The notes: generated from the sequence alone by a model not told the origin. A DNA stretch of 64,000 bases from Bacteroidales bacterium (GCA_015061145.1 SUXD01000005.1:43632-107631), one strand, 5' to 3'; numbered from the stretch's first letter, positions 36,704 through 45,116 are shown. Numbers and translations are program-made.

Positions 36704-37300
36704 ATGGCTAAAATTTTAATAGCTTGTAATAACGATGCAAGTGTAGATTTACACAGTTTTATGCAGTCATGTGCTGATTTAGCCAGACAACAATGCGCGG
36801 ATTATCATCACGAGTATTCGTTTGTGGAACCGCCTCATTTAACAAAGCATGAAGTGATATCACCCATGTCAGATCATCAAATTTGCTTTATTGCTGCTCA
36901 TGGTGACGCTTATGGAATATATAATGAAAATGAAGAAGATGTTGTAACAACTAGAACAACCAATTATAGTTTTTCCAATAAAGGGTTTTATTCCGTGGCA
37001 TGTTTATGCGCCCAACATTTGTGTCCTGAACTTATGAGGATGGGATTAAAATTCTTTGTGGGTTATAATGTACCTTTTGTTATTGGGGACAACGAAGTTT
37101 CATTTTGTGAGTGTGCATTAGAAGGACTTAAACATATTTTGAGCGGAGAATCAAAAAAAGTCGCACATAAAGCGATGTTAGATAAATTTGATGAACTGAT
37201 TAAAGCAGCATCATTTAATGATAGGCTGCTCTTGCTCCGTGATAAAGAACACCTCGTTTTCGATGGCGAAGACAATGTTTCGATGGCTGATTTAATATAA
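36704..37300 (+). CDS. Small caspase/CHAT-like cysteine protease
   Basis: 198 residues from ATG at 36704; the frame continues upstream to 36662, but that part is inside the receiver gene. The pattern fits clan CD proteases: a hydrophobic strand ending in His-Gly (CFIAAHGDAYG, H66), then a strand with the candidate nucleophile (KGFYSVACLCAQHL, C100), and GLKFFVGYNVPF, which resembles the strand after the cysteine in CHAT and caspase-like domains. No other domain fits in the length, so recognition must come from partners. Such proteases act as death effectors in several antiphage systems; here it is inferred from residues and context. Confidence 0.62.
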   Translation: MAKILIACNNDASVDLHSFMQSCADLARQQCADYHHEYSFVEPPHLTKHEVISPMSDHQICFIAAHGDAYGIYNENEEDVVTTRTTNYSFSNKGFYSVACLCAQHLCPELMRMGLKFFVGYNVPFVIGDNEVSFCECALEGLKHILSGESKKVAHKAMLDKFDELIKAASFNDRLLLLRDKEHLVFDGEDNVSMADLI

Positions 37301-37304
37301 AAAT

Positions 37305-37385
37305 ATGCTCAAGAAAAAATATACATTCATAGACTTGTTCGCGGGGTGCGGTGGCTTCCACACAGTAATGCATAGAATAAGATGA
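37305..37385 (+). pseudogene. Remnant of a second C5-cytosine DNA methyltransferase
   Basis: A 26-codon frame beginning with ATG, 4 nt after the protease gene. It encodes MLKKKYTFIDLFAGCGGFHT and seven more residues before TGA; FIDLFAGCGGF is motif I of C5 methyltransferases. Nothing of motifs IV to X follows: the McrB-like gene begins 46 nt later. It is best read as the surviving 5' end of a deleted gene. LlaJI-type systems carry two such methylases, which fits its position. Confidence 0.8.
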
Positions 37386-37431
37386 CATTCCTTTCTATCA
37401 CAATGGATTAATATACAAAAAAAGAAACAAT

Positions 37432-39258
37432 ATGAATAATCTTACAATCGGCGACACTTCAGACAACGGTCAAATTACTATAATCGACGAAGATAGAATA
37501 TGTTACCTCGTAAAATCAACAAGTAGAGGTGCTTTTGGAATTCGTACAATTTCAAAAAAACTTTTGGAGGAATATGTTGAGTATTTTGACAAACATCCAA
37601 ATGCAACAGCATATGATGCAAGAGATGCACTAAGTGGCAATAGCGATATTGACAAATTTGAATATGGCTATACATCCACTTTAAAGGTGATGGCTCAAAT
37701 GGTTTTGGGACAAATAAGTACAACTACCAGTGACATAGAATTCATTCATAAACCAAAAAGTATACCCCCTTACCCTCTCCAGCAAATCTTCTACGGAGCA
37801 CCAGGCACAGGCAAGTCTCACACCATAAAAGAGCAGACAGAAGGTAAATTGGTAATTCGCACCACCTTCCATTCGGACAGTGATTACTCCACTTTCGTAG
37901 GAGCATACAAACCGACCACAAAAGAAATTCCCATGCGCGATGTAACAGGCAAGGTCATCATAGAAAACGGCTACGCCGTAAACGAAAACCGCATTGTGTA
38001 TGAATTCGTGGAACAATCCTTCCTTCAGGCATATACGAAGGCCTGGATGAACTATGCCAAGACGGAAGAAAACAACAACCCCGACGAAGTCTATTTGGTT
38101 ATCGAAGAAATCAACCGGGGCAATTGCGCCCAAATCTTTGGAGACCTTTTCCAACTCTTGGACCGCGGCGACAACGGATTTTCAGAATACCCCATTGTAG
38201 CAGACAAAGACTTGCAGAAACAACTGGCAAAAGCCTTTGAGACAATGCCCGACTTCACTGTTCCAACAATAGGAAGCATGAGCGCCGAAGAAGCCGCACT
38301 CAAAATCAAAACAGGAGAAATCCTCCTTTTGCCTTCCAACCTCTACATCTGGGCCACTATGAACACCAGCGACCAATCGCTGTTCCCCATCGACTCCGCC
38401 TTCAAACGCCGTTGGGATTGGAAATACATCCCCATCGACACCAAAGCCGACACCTGGAGCATCAGCGCAGCAGGAGCAACCTACGACTGGGGCGATTTCT
38501 TGGAAAAAATCAACGCCAAAATCGAAGCCGCCACATCGTCCGAAGACAAGATGCTGGGCTTCTACTTCTGCAAGGCAGAAAACGGAACCATCACCGCCGA
38601 ACGGTTCGTCAACAAAGTCATCTTCTACCTTTGGAACGACGTATTCAAAGACTATGGCCTCGAAGACAGCATCTTCAACGATGAGAACAACGAAAAACTG
38701 ACCTTCAAGAAGTTCTATCAAGCCAACGGCAACGTTGATGAATGCAAGGTACAATTGTTTTTGCAAAACTTACAAGTACAAGAAAAAAGCAACCCAATTG
38801 TTAGCGACATCGATGAAGAAAAATCCACGGGAATAAGTGACAAACAAGCCCGTTTTTGGACAGGATTCAATCAAGCTCGAGAAAACAACGCAGAGTATTC
38901 CCAAATTTACACAAAAAGGACTCCTGCAGCGGAAGCCTGGATGGATTTATCCTTCGGGAATTCTACATACCATCCTACTCTTAGCGTAATTTTCACGAAG
39001 AAACTGATTAGAGCAGGCATTTGGATTGGCCCATCCGAGAGAAGCCAAGAAATCTTTAACCATTTCAAAGAAAACGAAACCGCTATAAACGAAATTGTTG
39101 GTGAGCAAATGGATTTCTCCATCAACAAAAGTTCATATCTCATTAAAATAGAGAAAACGTGGAATCTCGATGACGAATCAACTTGGCCAAGCGCATACGA
39201 ATGGTTTATGTCAATGGCCATTAAGATGAATGATATCAAAGAAAAATTTGGCCACTAA
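37432..39258 (+). CDS. McrB-like AAA+ ATPase with DUF4268-like C-terminal domain
   Basis: 608 residues. Residues 1-105 are an N-terminal module of unknown fold, presumably for DNA recognition. The AAA+ core has Walker A GAPGTGKS (122-129), Walker B YLVIEEINRGN (221-231) and the McrB hallmark MNTSDQSLFPIDSAFKRRWDW (310-330, sensor and arginine finger). Residues about 472-605 (RFWTGFNQ, WMDLSFG, FNHFKENETAINEIVG, WPSAYEWFM) resemble DUF4268. The McrC-like gene starts 2 nt downstream. McrB proteins translocate DNA (as GTPases in McrBC; ATP or GTP is not determined here) and activate the nuclease. Base composition changes within the gene (GC-rich core, AT-rich ends). Confidence 0.9.
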   Translation: MNNLTIGDTSDNGQITIIDEDRICYLVKSTSRGAFGIRTISKKLLEEYVEYFDKHPNATAYDARDALSGNSDIDKFEYGYTSTLKVMAQMVLGQISTTTSDIEFIHKPKSIPPYPLQQIFYGAPGTGKSHTIKEQTEGKLVIRTTFHSDSDYSTFVGAYKPTTKEIPMRDVTGKVIIENGYAVNENRIVYEFVEQSFLQAYTKAWMNYAKTEENNNPDEVYLVIEEINRGNCAQIFGDLFQLLDRGDNGFSEYPIVADKDLQKQLAKAFETMPDFTVPTIGSMSAEEAALKIKTGEILLLPSNLYIWATMNTSDQSLFPIDSAFKRRWDWKYIPIDTKADTWSISAAGATYDWGDFLEKINAKIEAATSSEDKMLGFYFCKAENGTITAERFVNKVIFYLWNDVFKDYGLEDSIFNDENNEKLTFKKFYQANGNVDECKVQLFLQNLQVQEKSNPIVSDIDEEKSTGISDKQARFWTGFNQARENNAEYSQIYTKRTPAAEAWMDLSFGNSTYHPTLSVIFTKKLIRAGIWIGPSERSQEIFNHFKENETAINEIVGEQMDFSINKSSYLIKIEKTWNLDDESTWPSAYEWFMSMAIKMNDIKEKFGH

Positions 39259-39260
39259 TC

Positions 39261-41513
39261 ATGCATATCATCATCGAGGAATACCAATACCCGGCGGAGG
39301 CAGTCAGGGACGTGCTTGACGGCATATCCAACCTCCGGGATGTGGAAGGAAAAGTAAGCGTCAACTATGTGGGCTATTACTACAACCCCAAGTTGAAAGA
39401 CTGCGTTTTCATCCTGCCCAAGGTATTGCTCGAAGACATTGGCGGCCAGGAACTGGTGTTCGGACGATGCAAACCCGAAGACATCATCCACCTCGAAACA
39501 CAAGACCTGCTGGAGGCAAAAGAACACGATTTCATCTACGAACTCGCCGTGTGGATCTACCGCGCCATCGTGCTGTACCAAGACACACACAAGAACAGCA
39601 ACATCGTGCTGAAACAACAAGTACAGCAAATGTCGAAAGGACGGATGAAGCGCAAGCACAACACCTTCCTCGACATTCTGCTGGCCCTGCAAAAATTCAA
39701 CCGCGAGAACCAGGATTTCTTCTTCTTCATCCTGCGCAACATCCATGCCGGATACAACAAGATCAACTGGACACAGACCATCAGCCATACAGCGGCATTT
39801 GTACAAGACGGCAGCCCGGTTTACTTGAATCCCGTCAACAAAAAGCGCCAAATCAATTTTGACGAGGAACTGCTGGTCATCTTCTTTTCCATCCTGCAGT
39901 ACATCCACCAACACTACGGGTTCCCCGTCAACATCAACATCAACATCAACTTCCCGCTCATCACCGGAAAACAGTTTGAACACTACAGAAACGGATTCGG
40001 CAAAGTCCGGCTCTTGCAAATCAAGTACAAGTACTTTTCCGACAAAGCCCTGTATCTGTGGGAACTTTGCTACGCCTTCTTTGAGAGAAGCAAACAGGTG
40101 AACATCGATGTCAACGAACGCGAATACCTGTTGGTCAAGAATTTCAATATTGTATTCGAAGCGATTATTGATGAACTTGTTGGTGGCACTAACGATAATC
40201 TTCCTGAAGAACTTAAAGACCAGCCCGATGGCAAGCGGGTTGACCATTTGTATCAATACCGCGACCTGACAAACAATGATGATGAAAAGCCAATATATTA
40301 TATTGGTGATTCAAAATATTACAAGCGCAATACAAAACTTGGAAAAGAAAGCGTATATAAGCAGTTTACCTATGCACGCAATGTAATACAATGGAATATG
40401 GATTTGTTCAATGATAGAGAACCTTTGCAACAAAAAGGTCATATCCGCTTGAATGATGAAATTACCGAAGGCTACAATATTATTCCGAATTTTTTTATTT
40501 CTGCGGAACAAAACTCATTGGAACGTAAAGATGACATTCATTTGACCGACAAGTCAGAAAAGTATTTCCAATCGCGACACTATGATAATCGTCTGTTCGA
40601 CAGGGATACATTCCTTATTGCTCATTACGATGTCAACTTTTTGTTTATTATTGCTTTGTATGGTCGCAATAACAAGTCGGAAAAAATTGTATGGCAAGAA
40701 AAGGTGCGCAAGATGTTCCGCGAGGAAATTCAAAAAATGCTGGAAGAAAAATTCCATTTCTATGTAATGACGGCAAAGGAAAACGTGAGTGCCGTAGCGT
40801 ATATAGATGATCATTTTCAAGAACTTTTGGGTAAAATCTTTACTCCATATAACGATAGAGGTTCGCAAAAATACTTTTCGTTGGCATTGGACAGAAACGA
40901 AAAGTTCTATGATGAGAACGAAGCATTGATTGGTCAACTGGAAGAATTCTTTTATGTGAAGCCTTGTAAAATAGGTGATAATCCTCAAAAAATACTGCCA
41001 GAAGTAGAGCCATTGTCAGCGAAAATGGCAGTGCCGTCCAACTTTTTAACATTTCATTATTTGGAACGTTATGTGGATAAAGAAATTCTTATTGGATGCT
41101 ATCACGATCAAGATCATTTGAACTGGATTTTGGGAAACAACGACAAAGGCACTCTAATTTATAATATCCGTCTAGACAAAAGCCGTTCTGGAGCACAGAA
41201 AATAAGTCATCTTGAAAAAAAAGAGGTCAGTTTTGTGATATTATATGAAATCGGTCATGAAAATGACAATAGAAATCGTGTTTTTCATGTTCACCATCAT
41301 GCTACTATGGATGAGGAACGCATGAAGAAGGCATGGTACAATAACCCTCACGGCAAGTACTTCTGTTACGTTTTCGATGAGGAAGTCACTTTGGGAAATA
41401 TTGATGTCGCCAGTTTGATTAATGATTGGCGAACTAAAAATCCCGATGCAGAAATTGGCTCACCGATTTTTATGAAAGGCGAAGAATTGATGGCTTTTAA
41501 GAAGGATAAATGA
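39261..41513 (+). CDS. McrC/LlaJI-like restriction endonuclease subunit
   Basis: 750 residues. The N-terminal part (1-280) contacts the McrB partner in relatives. A PD-(D/E)XK nuclease core follows: E300 in VFEAIIDELVGG, D328 in KRVDHLYQY, and D350-S-K352 in YYIGDSKYYK. The protein continues with about 350 further residues, including a repeated pattern of charged segments and a C-terminal part (residues about 655-750, KKEVSFVILYEIG, FCYVFDEEV, GSPIFMKGEELM) not found in plain McrC. The first third is GC-rich and the rest AT-rich. It ends the island. Together with the McrB-like protein it should cut DNA lacking or carrying particular methylation. Confidence 0.85.
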   Translation: MHIIIEEYQYPAEAVRDVLDGISNLRDVEGKVSVNYVGYYYNPKLKDCVFILPKVLLEDIGGQELVFGRCKPEDIIHLETQDLLEAKEHDFIYELAVWIYRAIVLYQDTHKNSNIVLKQQVQQMSKGRMKRKHNTFLDILLALQKFNRENQDFFFFILRNIHAGYNKINWTQTISHTAAFVQDGSPVYLNPVNKKRQINFDEELLVIFFSILQYIHQHYGFPVNINININFPLITGKQFEHYRNGFGKVRLLQIKYKYFSDKALYLWELCYAFFERSKQVNIDVNEREYLLVKNFNIVFEAIIDELVGGTNDNLPEELKDQPDGKRVDHLYQYRDLTNNDDEKPIYYIGDSKYYKRNTKLGKESVYKQFTYARNVIQWNMDLFNDREPLQQKGHIRLNDEITEGYNIIPNFFISAEQNSLERKDDIHLTDKSEKYFQSRHYDNRLFDRDTFLIAHYDVNFLFIIALYGRNNKSEKIVWQEKVRKMFREEIQKMLEEKFHFYVMTAKENVSAVAYIDDHFQELLGKIFTPYNDRGSQKYFSLALDRNEKFYDENEALIGQLEEFFYVKPCKIGDNPQKILPEVEPLSAKMAVPSNFLTFHYLERYVDKEILIGCYHDQDHLNWILGNNDKGTLIYNIRLDKSRSGAQKISHLEKKEVSFVILYEIGHENDNRNRVFHVHHHATMDEERMKKAWYNNPHGKYFCYVFDEEVTLGNIDVASLINDWRTKNPDAEIGSPIFMKGEELMAFKKDK

Positions 41514-41550
41514 TTTCCTGTAAGTTGCAGTTTTTTTAGCTTCTTTTTTG

Positions 41551-41558
41551 TACATTTG
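41551..41558 (+). promoter_or_regulatory. -7 box of the lipoprotein gene after the island
   Basis: TACATTTG, exact TAnnTTTG, 25 nt before the ATG at 41583. It marks the return to chromosomal genes. Confidence 0.65.
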
Positions 41559-41582
41559 TAGATATTCTAAAAAACAAATGAC

Positions 41583-42143
41583 ATGAAAGAGAATTTGAAA
41601 AAAATCTTGTTTGTGCTTTTGGCGTTTGTTGCGCCTTTGGCATTCACTTCGTGCGACGACGAAGACGGCGACCCTTCTACACCACAAAAACTCATAGCGG
41701 GCGGACGATTGTATTACTCCTTCAGCTTCTCGCAGGATTTGCTCGATGTGGCAACCGTAAAAGTGCTGTATTATCAGGACGGAAAGGTAAAAACGCAGAC
41801 AATGGACAAGACTGCGTTTGATGTGGAGTCGAAAACATCTTACGAGAATTTTACCGGCGGTTATTCGGTAGTGCTTGTGCCCAAAGGCGATGCCCTCGAA
41901 AAGGCTAATTACACCATCAGTTACAATGCAAGAGTGATGTACGAGGTGCGCTATGTGGATGGCACGGCAGGGGAGCAGTTTGTATTGTCCGATGAGCTTT
42001 CGTCAGTAGTCCCGGCCGAGAATGTAAATCTGATCGTTACCTCCAAAAAAGGCAAAATATACAAATTCGGCATGCTCTCCAAGGATGATAACTACCAATG
42101 GGAGGTGAAGACCCAAGAATTGCCCGACGGCATGAAAGAATAA
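41583..42143 (+). CDS. Lipoprotein of unknown function
   Basis: 186 residues with a lipoprotein signal (LAFTSCDDEDGD, Cys about residue 22). The acidic residues after the cysteine suggest surface exposure in Bacteroidota, in which Cys-Asp/Glu tails often mark export to the cell surface. The rest is beta-rich (GGRLYYSFSF, KTSYENFTGGYSVVLV, YEVRYVDGTAG). No family recognised. It has its own promoter and is followed 33 nt later by the small membrane protein. Confidence 0.75.
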   Translation: MKENLKKILFVLLAFVAPLAFTSCDDEDGDPSTPQKLIAGGRLYYSFSFSQDLLDVATVKVLYYQDGKVKTQTMDKTAFDVESKTSYENFTGGYSVVLVPKGDALEKANYTISYNARVMYEVRYVDGTAGEQFVLSDELSSVVPAENVNLIVTSKKGKIYKFGMLSKDDNYQWEVKTQELPDGMKE

Positions 42144-42176
42144 AGACACGATAGCAGGATAAACAAAAACAACAGG

Positions 42177-42464
42177 ATGGCATCGGCAGACGACACCCCG
42201 ACGGAAACAGACAAAAAGCCATTGGCGAAAAAAATCCGCCAATGGCTGCAAGGACTTTCATTCCGTACAGGAGTGATAGTGCTGCTGTTTTGCATTCCTT
42301 TCTACATTCTGTCTTTTGCGCAAATGGCGCTTCCAATCAGCATTAAGGCCAAAAGCGTCTTGTGGGTTGTGCTCTTTGGAATGGCCAAGACATGCCAGTA
42401 CGGCGGACTTACCATATTGGGCGTGGAAGGCGTGAGGCGGCTGAAGAAGTTTTTCAAAAGATAA
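42177..42464 (+). CDS. Small two-helix membrane protein
   Basis: 95 residues. A charged N terminus (about 30 residues) is followed by two hydrophobic segments (VIVLLFCIPFYILSFAQMAL and VLWVVLFGMAKTCQYGGLTI) and a basic tail, RRLKKFFKR, that would stay in the cytoplasm. No family recognised. It is probably cotranscribed with the lipoprotein. Confidence 0.7.
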   Translation: MASADDTPTETDKKPLAKKIRQWLQGLSFRTGVIVLLFCIPFYILSFAQMALPISIKAKSVLWVVLFGMAKTCQYGGLTILGVEGVRRLKKFFKR

Positions 42465-42485
42465 ATTGATAATGCAAAAAGGCAC

Positions 42486-42516
42486 TTGCCTAATACACTT
42501 ATTATTTTTACCTTTG
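42486..42516 (+). promoter_or_regulatory. Promoter of the DUF5606-like gene
   Basis: TTG at 42486-42488 and TACCTTTG at 42509-42516 with a 20-nt spacer, 31 nt before the ATG. Confidence 0.75.
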
Positions 42517-42547
42517 TTACCGTTTAAAAAATAGAAATTTAGAAATT

Positions 42548-42946
42548 ATGTTAAGAAGAATTTTGGCCATTACCGGCCGACAGGGTTTATACTCATTGGT
42601 TTCGCAAGGAAAAAACATGCTGATTGTAGAGTCGCTGACCGACAAGAAAAGAACGCCCGCATACTCACACGACAAGGTTGTGTCGCTTCACGACATTTCT
42701 ATTTATACCGAGAGCGGCGAGGCTTCACTGTACGATGTGCTGGCAGCCATCGAGAAAATGACAGGCGGCAAAAAACTCGAAAAATCAGAAGAAAAAGACT
42801 TCTTGGGCAAAGCGCTTCCCGATTACGATAAAGAGCGCGTGCATGCCTCCGACATCAAGAAACTTTTTACTTGGTACAACATTCTGATTGAAAGCGGAAT
42901 GAAAGATTTCAAGAGATTGGAAAACGAAGAAGAGAAAGGCGAGTGA
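42548..42946 (+). CDS. Conserved Bacteroidota protein of the DUF5606 type
   Basis: 132 residues. Matches from memory the small conserved protein whose N terminus reads roughly LRRILAITGRQGLYSLVSQG, followed by IVESLTDKKRTPAYSHDKVV and a C-terminal helix region KRVHASDIKKLFTWYNIL. The N-terminal half looks like a small beta barrel. Function is unknown. It has its own promoter and terminator and so forms a single-gene unit, facing the convergent aspS. Confidence 0.82.
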   Translation: MLRRILAITGRQGLYSLVSQGKNMLIVESLTDKKRTPAYSHDKVVSLHDISIYTESGEASLYDVLAAIEKMTGGKKLEKSEEKDFLGKALPDYDKERVHASDIKKLFTWYNILIESGMKDFKRLENEEEKGE

Positions 42947-42971
42947 TTTTTCTCACGCATACTGCGATAAA

Positions 42972-43001
42972 AAAAAGCGAAACCAACGGTTTCGCTTTTT
43001 T
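42972..43001 (+). terminator. Bidirectional terminator between the DUF5606-like gene and aspS
   Basis: AAAAAGCGAAACC, loop AAC, GGTTTCGCTTTTTT; serves the two convergent genes. Confidence 0.9.
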
Positions 43002-43028
43002 CGTATTATCAAGAGCTTTATTTTGCGC

Positions 43029-44786
43029 TTATTTTTTCTCAACTACTTGCAGAGTCAGTTCTTCCAGCTGCTCTTGCGCCAGATAGCTCGGCGCGTCGAG
43101 CATCACATCGCGTCCCGAAGTGTTTTTGGGGAATGCGATACAGTCGCGGATGCTGTCGAGACCGGCAAACAGGCTCACCCAACGGTCGAGGCCGTATGCC
43201 AGACCGCCGTGAGGAGGCGCACCGTATTTGAAGGCGTTCATCAAGAAACCGAACTGCGCCTGCGCTTTTTCGGGCGTAAAGCCAAGTATCTTGAATATTT
43301 TGGCTTGCAGCTGGCTGTCGTGAATACGTATAGAACCGCCGCCCACTTCAACGCCATTGATGACCATATCGTATGCATTGGCACGCACCGAAGCAGGGTC
43401 GGTGTCGAGCAACGGAATATCTTCTGGCTTAGGACTGGTGAACGGATGGTGCATGGCCATCAAGCGACCTTCTTCTTCGCTCCATTCGTACATCGGGAAA
43501 TCGACTACCCATAGGCAAGCGAATTTGTCCTTATCGCGCAAGCCGAGTTGTGAAGCCACTTCCAGACGAAGTTCGCACAATTGCTTGCGTGTTTTCATGG
43601 TGTCGTCGCCGCTCAAAATGAGTATCAAGTCGCCGGCTTCGGCGCCAAATGCAGCTTTCATCTTTTGCAGCACATCTTGCGAGTAGAATTTGTCCACGCT
43701 CGACTTTACAGTTCCGTCGGCTTCGACACGCGCATACACCAGACCTTTGGCGCCAATTTGCGGACGTTTTACAAAATCTGTCAATTGGTCAATCTGCTTG
43801 CGGGTGTATACTGCCGCGCCTTTGGCGCAAATACCGCCGATGTACTCGGCGTTGTCGAACACGCCAAAGCCATAGCCTTTCAGGATGTCCATCAGTTCGA
43901 CGAACTTCATGTCGAAACGGGTGTCGGGCTTGTCGCTTCCGTAGTATTTCATGGCGTCATGCCATGTCATGCGCGGAAACGCTTCTTTTATGTCGATGTT
44001 GCGTATTGTTTTGAAAAGATGCTTCGCCATGCCTTCGAAAAGCGTAAGGATATCTTCCTGTTCCACGAAACTCATTTCGCAGTCAATCTGCGTGAATTCC
44101 GGCTGACGGTCGGCGCGAAGGTCCTCGTCGCGAAAACATTTCACTATCTGGAAATAGCGGTCGAATCCAGCCACCATGAGCAACTGTTTCAGCGTTTGCG
44201 GACTTTGCGGCAGAGCATAGAATTGTCCTGGATTCATGCGCGAAGGAACGACGAAGTCGCGTGCCCCCTCGGGCGTAGAACCAATCAGCACCGGTGTTTC
44301 CACTTCCAAGAAACCGTGTTTGTCGAGATAGCTGCGCACCTCAAATGCCATTTTGTGGCGCAGTTCGAGGTTGGCGCGCACCGCATTGCGGCGCAAGTCA
44401 AGATAGCGGTATTTCATGCGGATGTCGTCGCCGCCGTCGGTATTGTCTTCAATGGTGAACGGAGGCGTGAGTGAAGTGTTGAGCACATTGAGTTCCGAAA
44501 CCATGATTTCAATGTCGCCAGTGGGCATGTTGGCATTTTTGCTGTAACGCTCGTTCACTACACCTTTTATTTGGATGACAAATTCGCGTCCCAGTTTGTT
44601 GGCTTGTTCGCACAATTCGGCATTTGTGTTTTCGTCAAACACCAATTGCGTGATGCCATATCGGTCACGCAAATCAACAAAGGTCATACCGCCCATTTTA
44701 CGGGTGCGTTGCACCCAGCCGGCCAAAGTCACGCTTTTTCCTGCGTCAGAGAGGCGCAACTCGCCGCATGTATATGTTCTGTACAT
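43029..44786 (-). CDS. aspS: Aspartate--tRNA ligase
   Basis: 585 residues. Class II synthetase with an N-terminal OB fold for the anticodon ([15 protein letters not shown]), then motif 2 [18 protein letters not shown] and motif 3 GLAYGLDRW; the bacterial GAD insertion lies between about residues 290 and 420. The start ATG is at 44786, 24 nt from the -7 box. The promoter end of a repeat block lies immediately upstream. Whether it also charges Asn-tRNA cannot be told from the sequence. Confidence 0.96.
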   Translation of the reverse strand: MYRTYTCGELRLSDAGKSVTLAGWVQRTRKMGGMTFVDLRDRYGITQLVFDENTNAELCEQANKLGREFVIQIKGVVNERYSKNANMPTGDIEIMVSELNVLNTSLTPPFTIEDNTDGGDDIRMKYRYLDLRRNAVRANLELRHKMAFEVRSYLDKHGFLEVETPVLIGSTPEGARDFVVPSRMNPGQFYALPQSPQTLKQLLMVAGFDRYFQIVKCFRDEDLRADRQPEFTQIDCEMSFVEQEDILTLFEGMAKHLFKTIRNIDIKEAFPRMTWHDAMKYYGSDKPDTRFDMKFVELMDILKGYGFGVFDNAEYIGGICAKGAAVYTRKQIDQLTDFVKRPQIGAKGLVYARVEADGTVKSSVDKFYSQDVLQKMKAAFGAEAGDLILILSGDDTMKTRKQLCELRLEVASQLGLRDKDKFACLWVVDFPMYEWSEEEGRLMAMHHPFTSPKPEDIPLLDTDPASVRANAYDMVINGVEVGGGSIRIHDSQLQAKIFKILGFTPEKAQAQFGFLMNAFKYGAPPHGGLAYGLDRWVSLFAGLDSIRDCIAFPKNTSGRDVMLDAPSYLAQEQLEELTLQVVEKK

Positions 44787-44810
44787 AGTATGTTATTTTT
44801 TTAACGAATG

Positions 44811-44839
44811 CAAAGATAGACAAAATAATTCAGAAACAA
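44811..44839 (-). promoter_or_regulatory. Promoter of aspS inside the repeat block
   Basis: Minus strand: TTG (complement of 44837-44839) and TATCTTTG (complement of 44811-44818), 18 nt apart. The region 44812-44868 is identical over 57 bp to the mfd leader 55442-55498. Confidence 0.75.
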
Positions 44840-45116
44840 GAAATTAGAAGCGAGACTTTGACACAGACTTTGACACAGACGCAAGATAATTATCCAATTA
44901 TTCAATTATTTAATTTCCAATTAGATTGACGATGACACTGACATTGACGCAGACACAATTTTCAAATTTTCAAATCTTCAAATCTTCAAATTTTCAAACT
45001 CAGAAACAACTCTGACATTGACATTGACGCAGACATTTAGCATTATACATCAATACATTTATACATTGTACAACGTACATCATACATCTATACATCTATA
45101 CATTGTACATCATGTA
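44840..45116 (-). repeat. Modular periodic intergenic repeat block (aspS leader, prmA end)
   Basis: The gap 44787-45095 holds no gene. Read toward aspS, it contains TACAT/ATGTA words (45043-45116), hexamers of GTC type (45008-45035 and 44937-44957), TTTGAAAA octamers (44960-45000), AATTNNNT octamers (44884-44922), two GTGTCAAAGTCT copies, and the AGAAGCGAG word, then the promoter. It extends over the last codons of prmA. Confidence 0.82.

Noticed and set aside
44811..44839. T-box riboswitch before valS or aspS
   Set aside because: No specifier hairpin, T-box sequence or terminator in the leaders; they are short-period repeats with a promoter close to the start codon.
44840..45116. tRNA or small RNA gene hidden in the AT-rich repeat block
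   Set aside because: No cloverleaf, no T-loop box GTTCGANTC, no strong hairpin; short periods explain the sequence.
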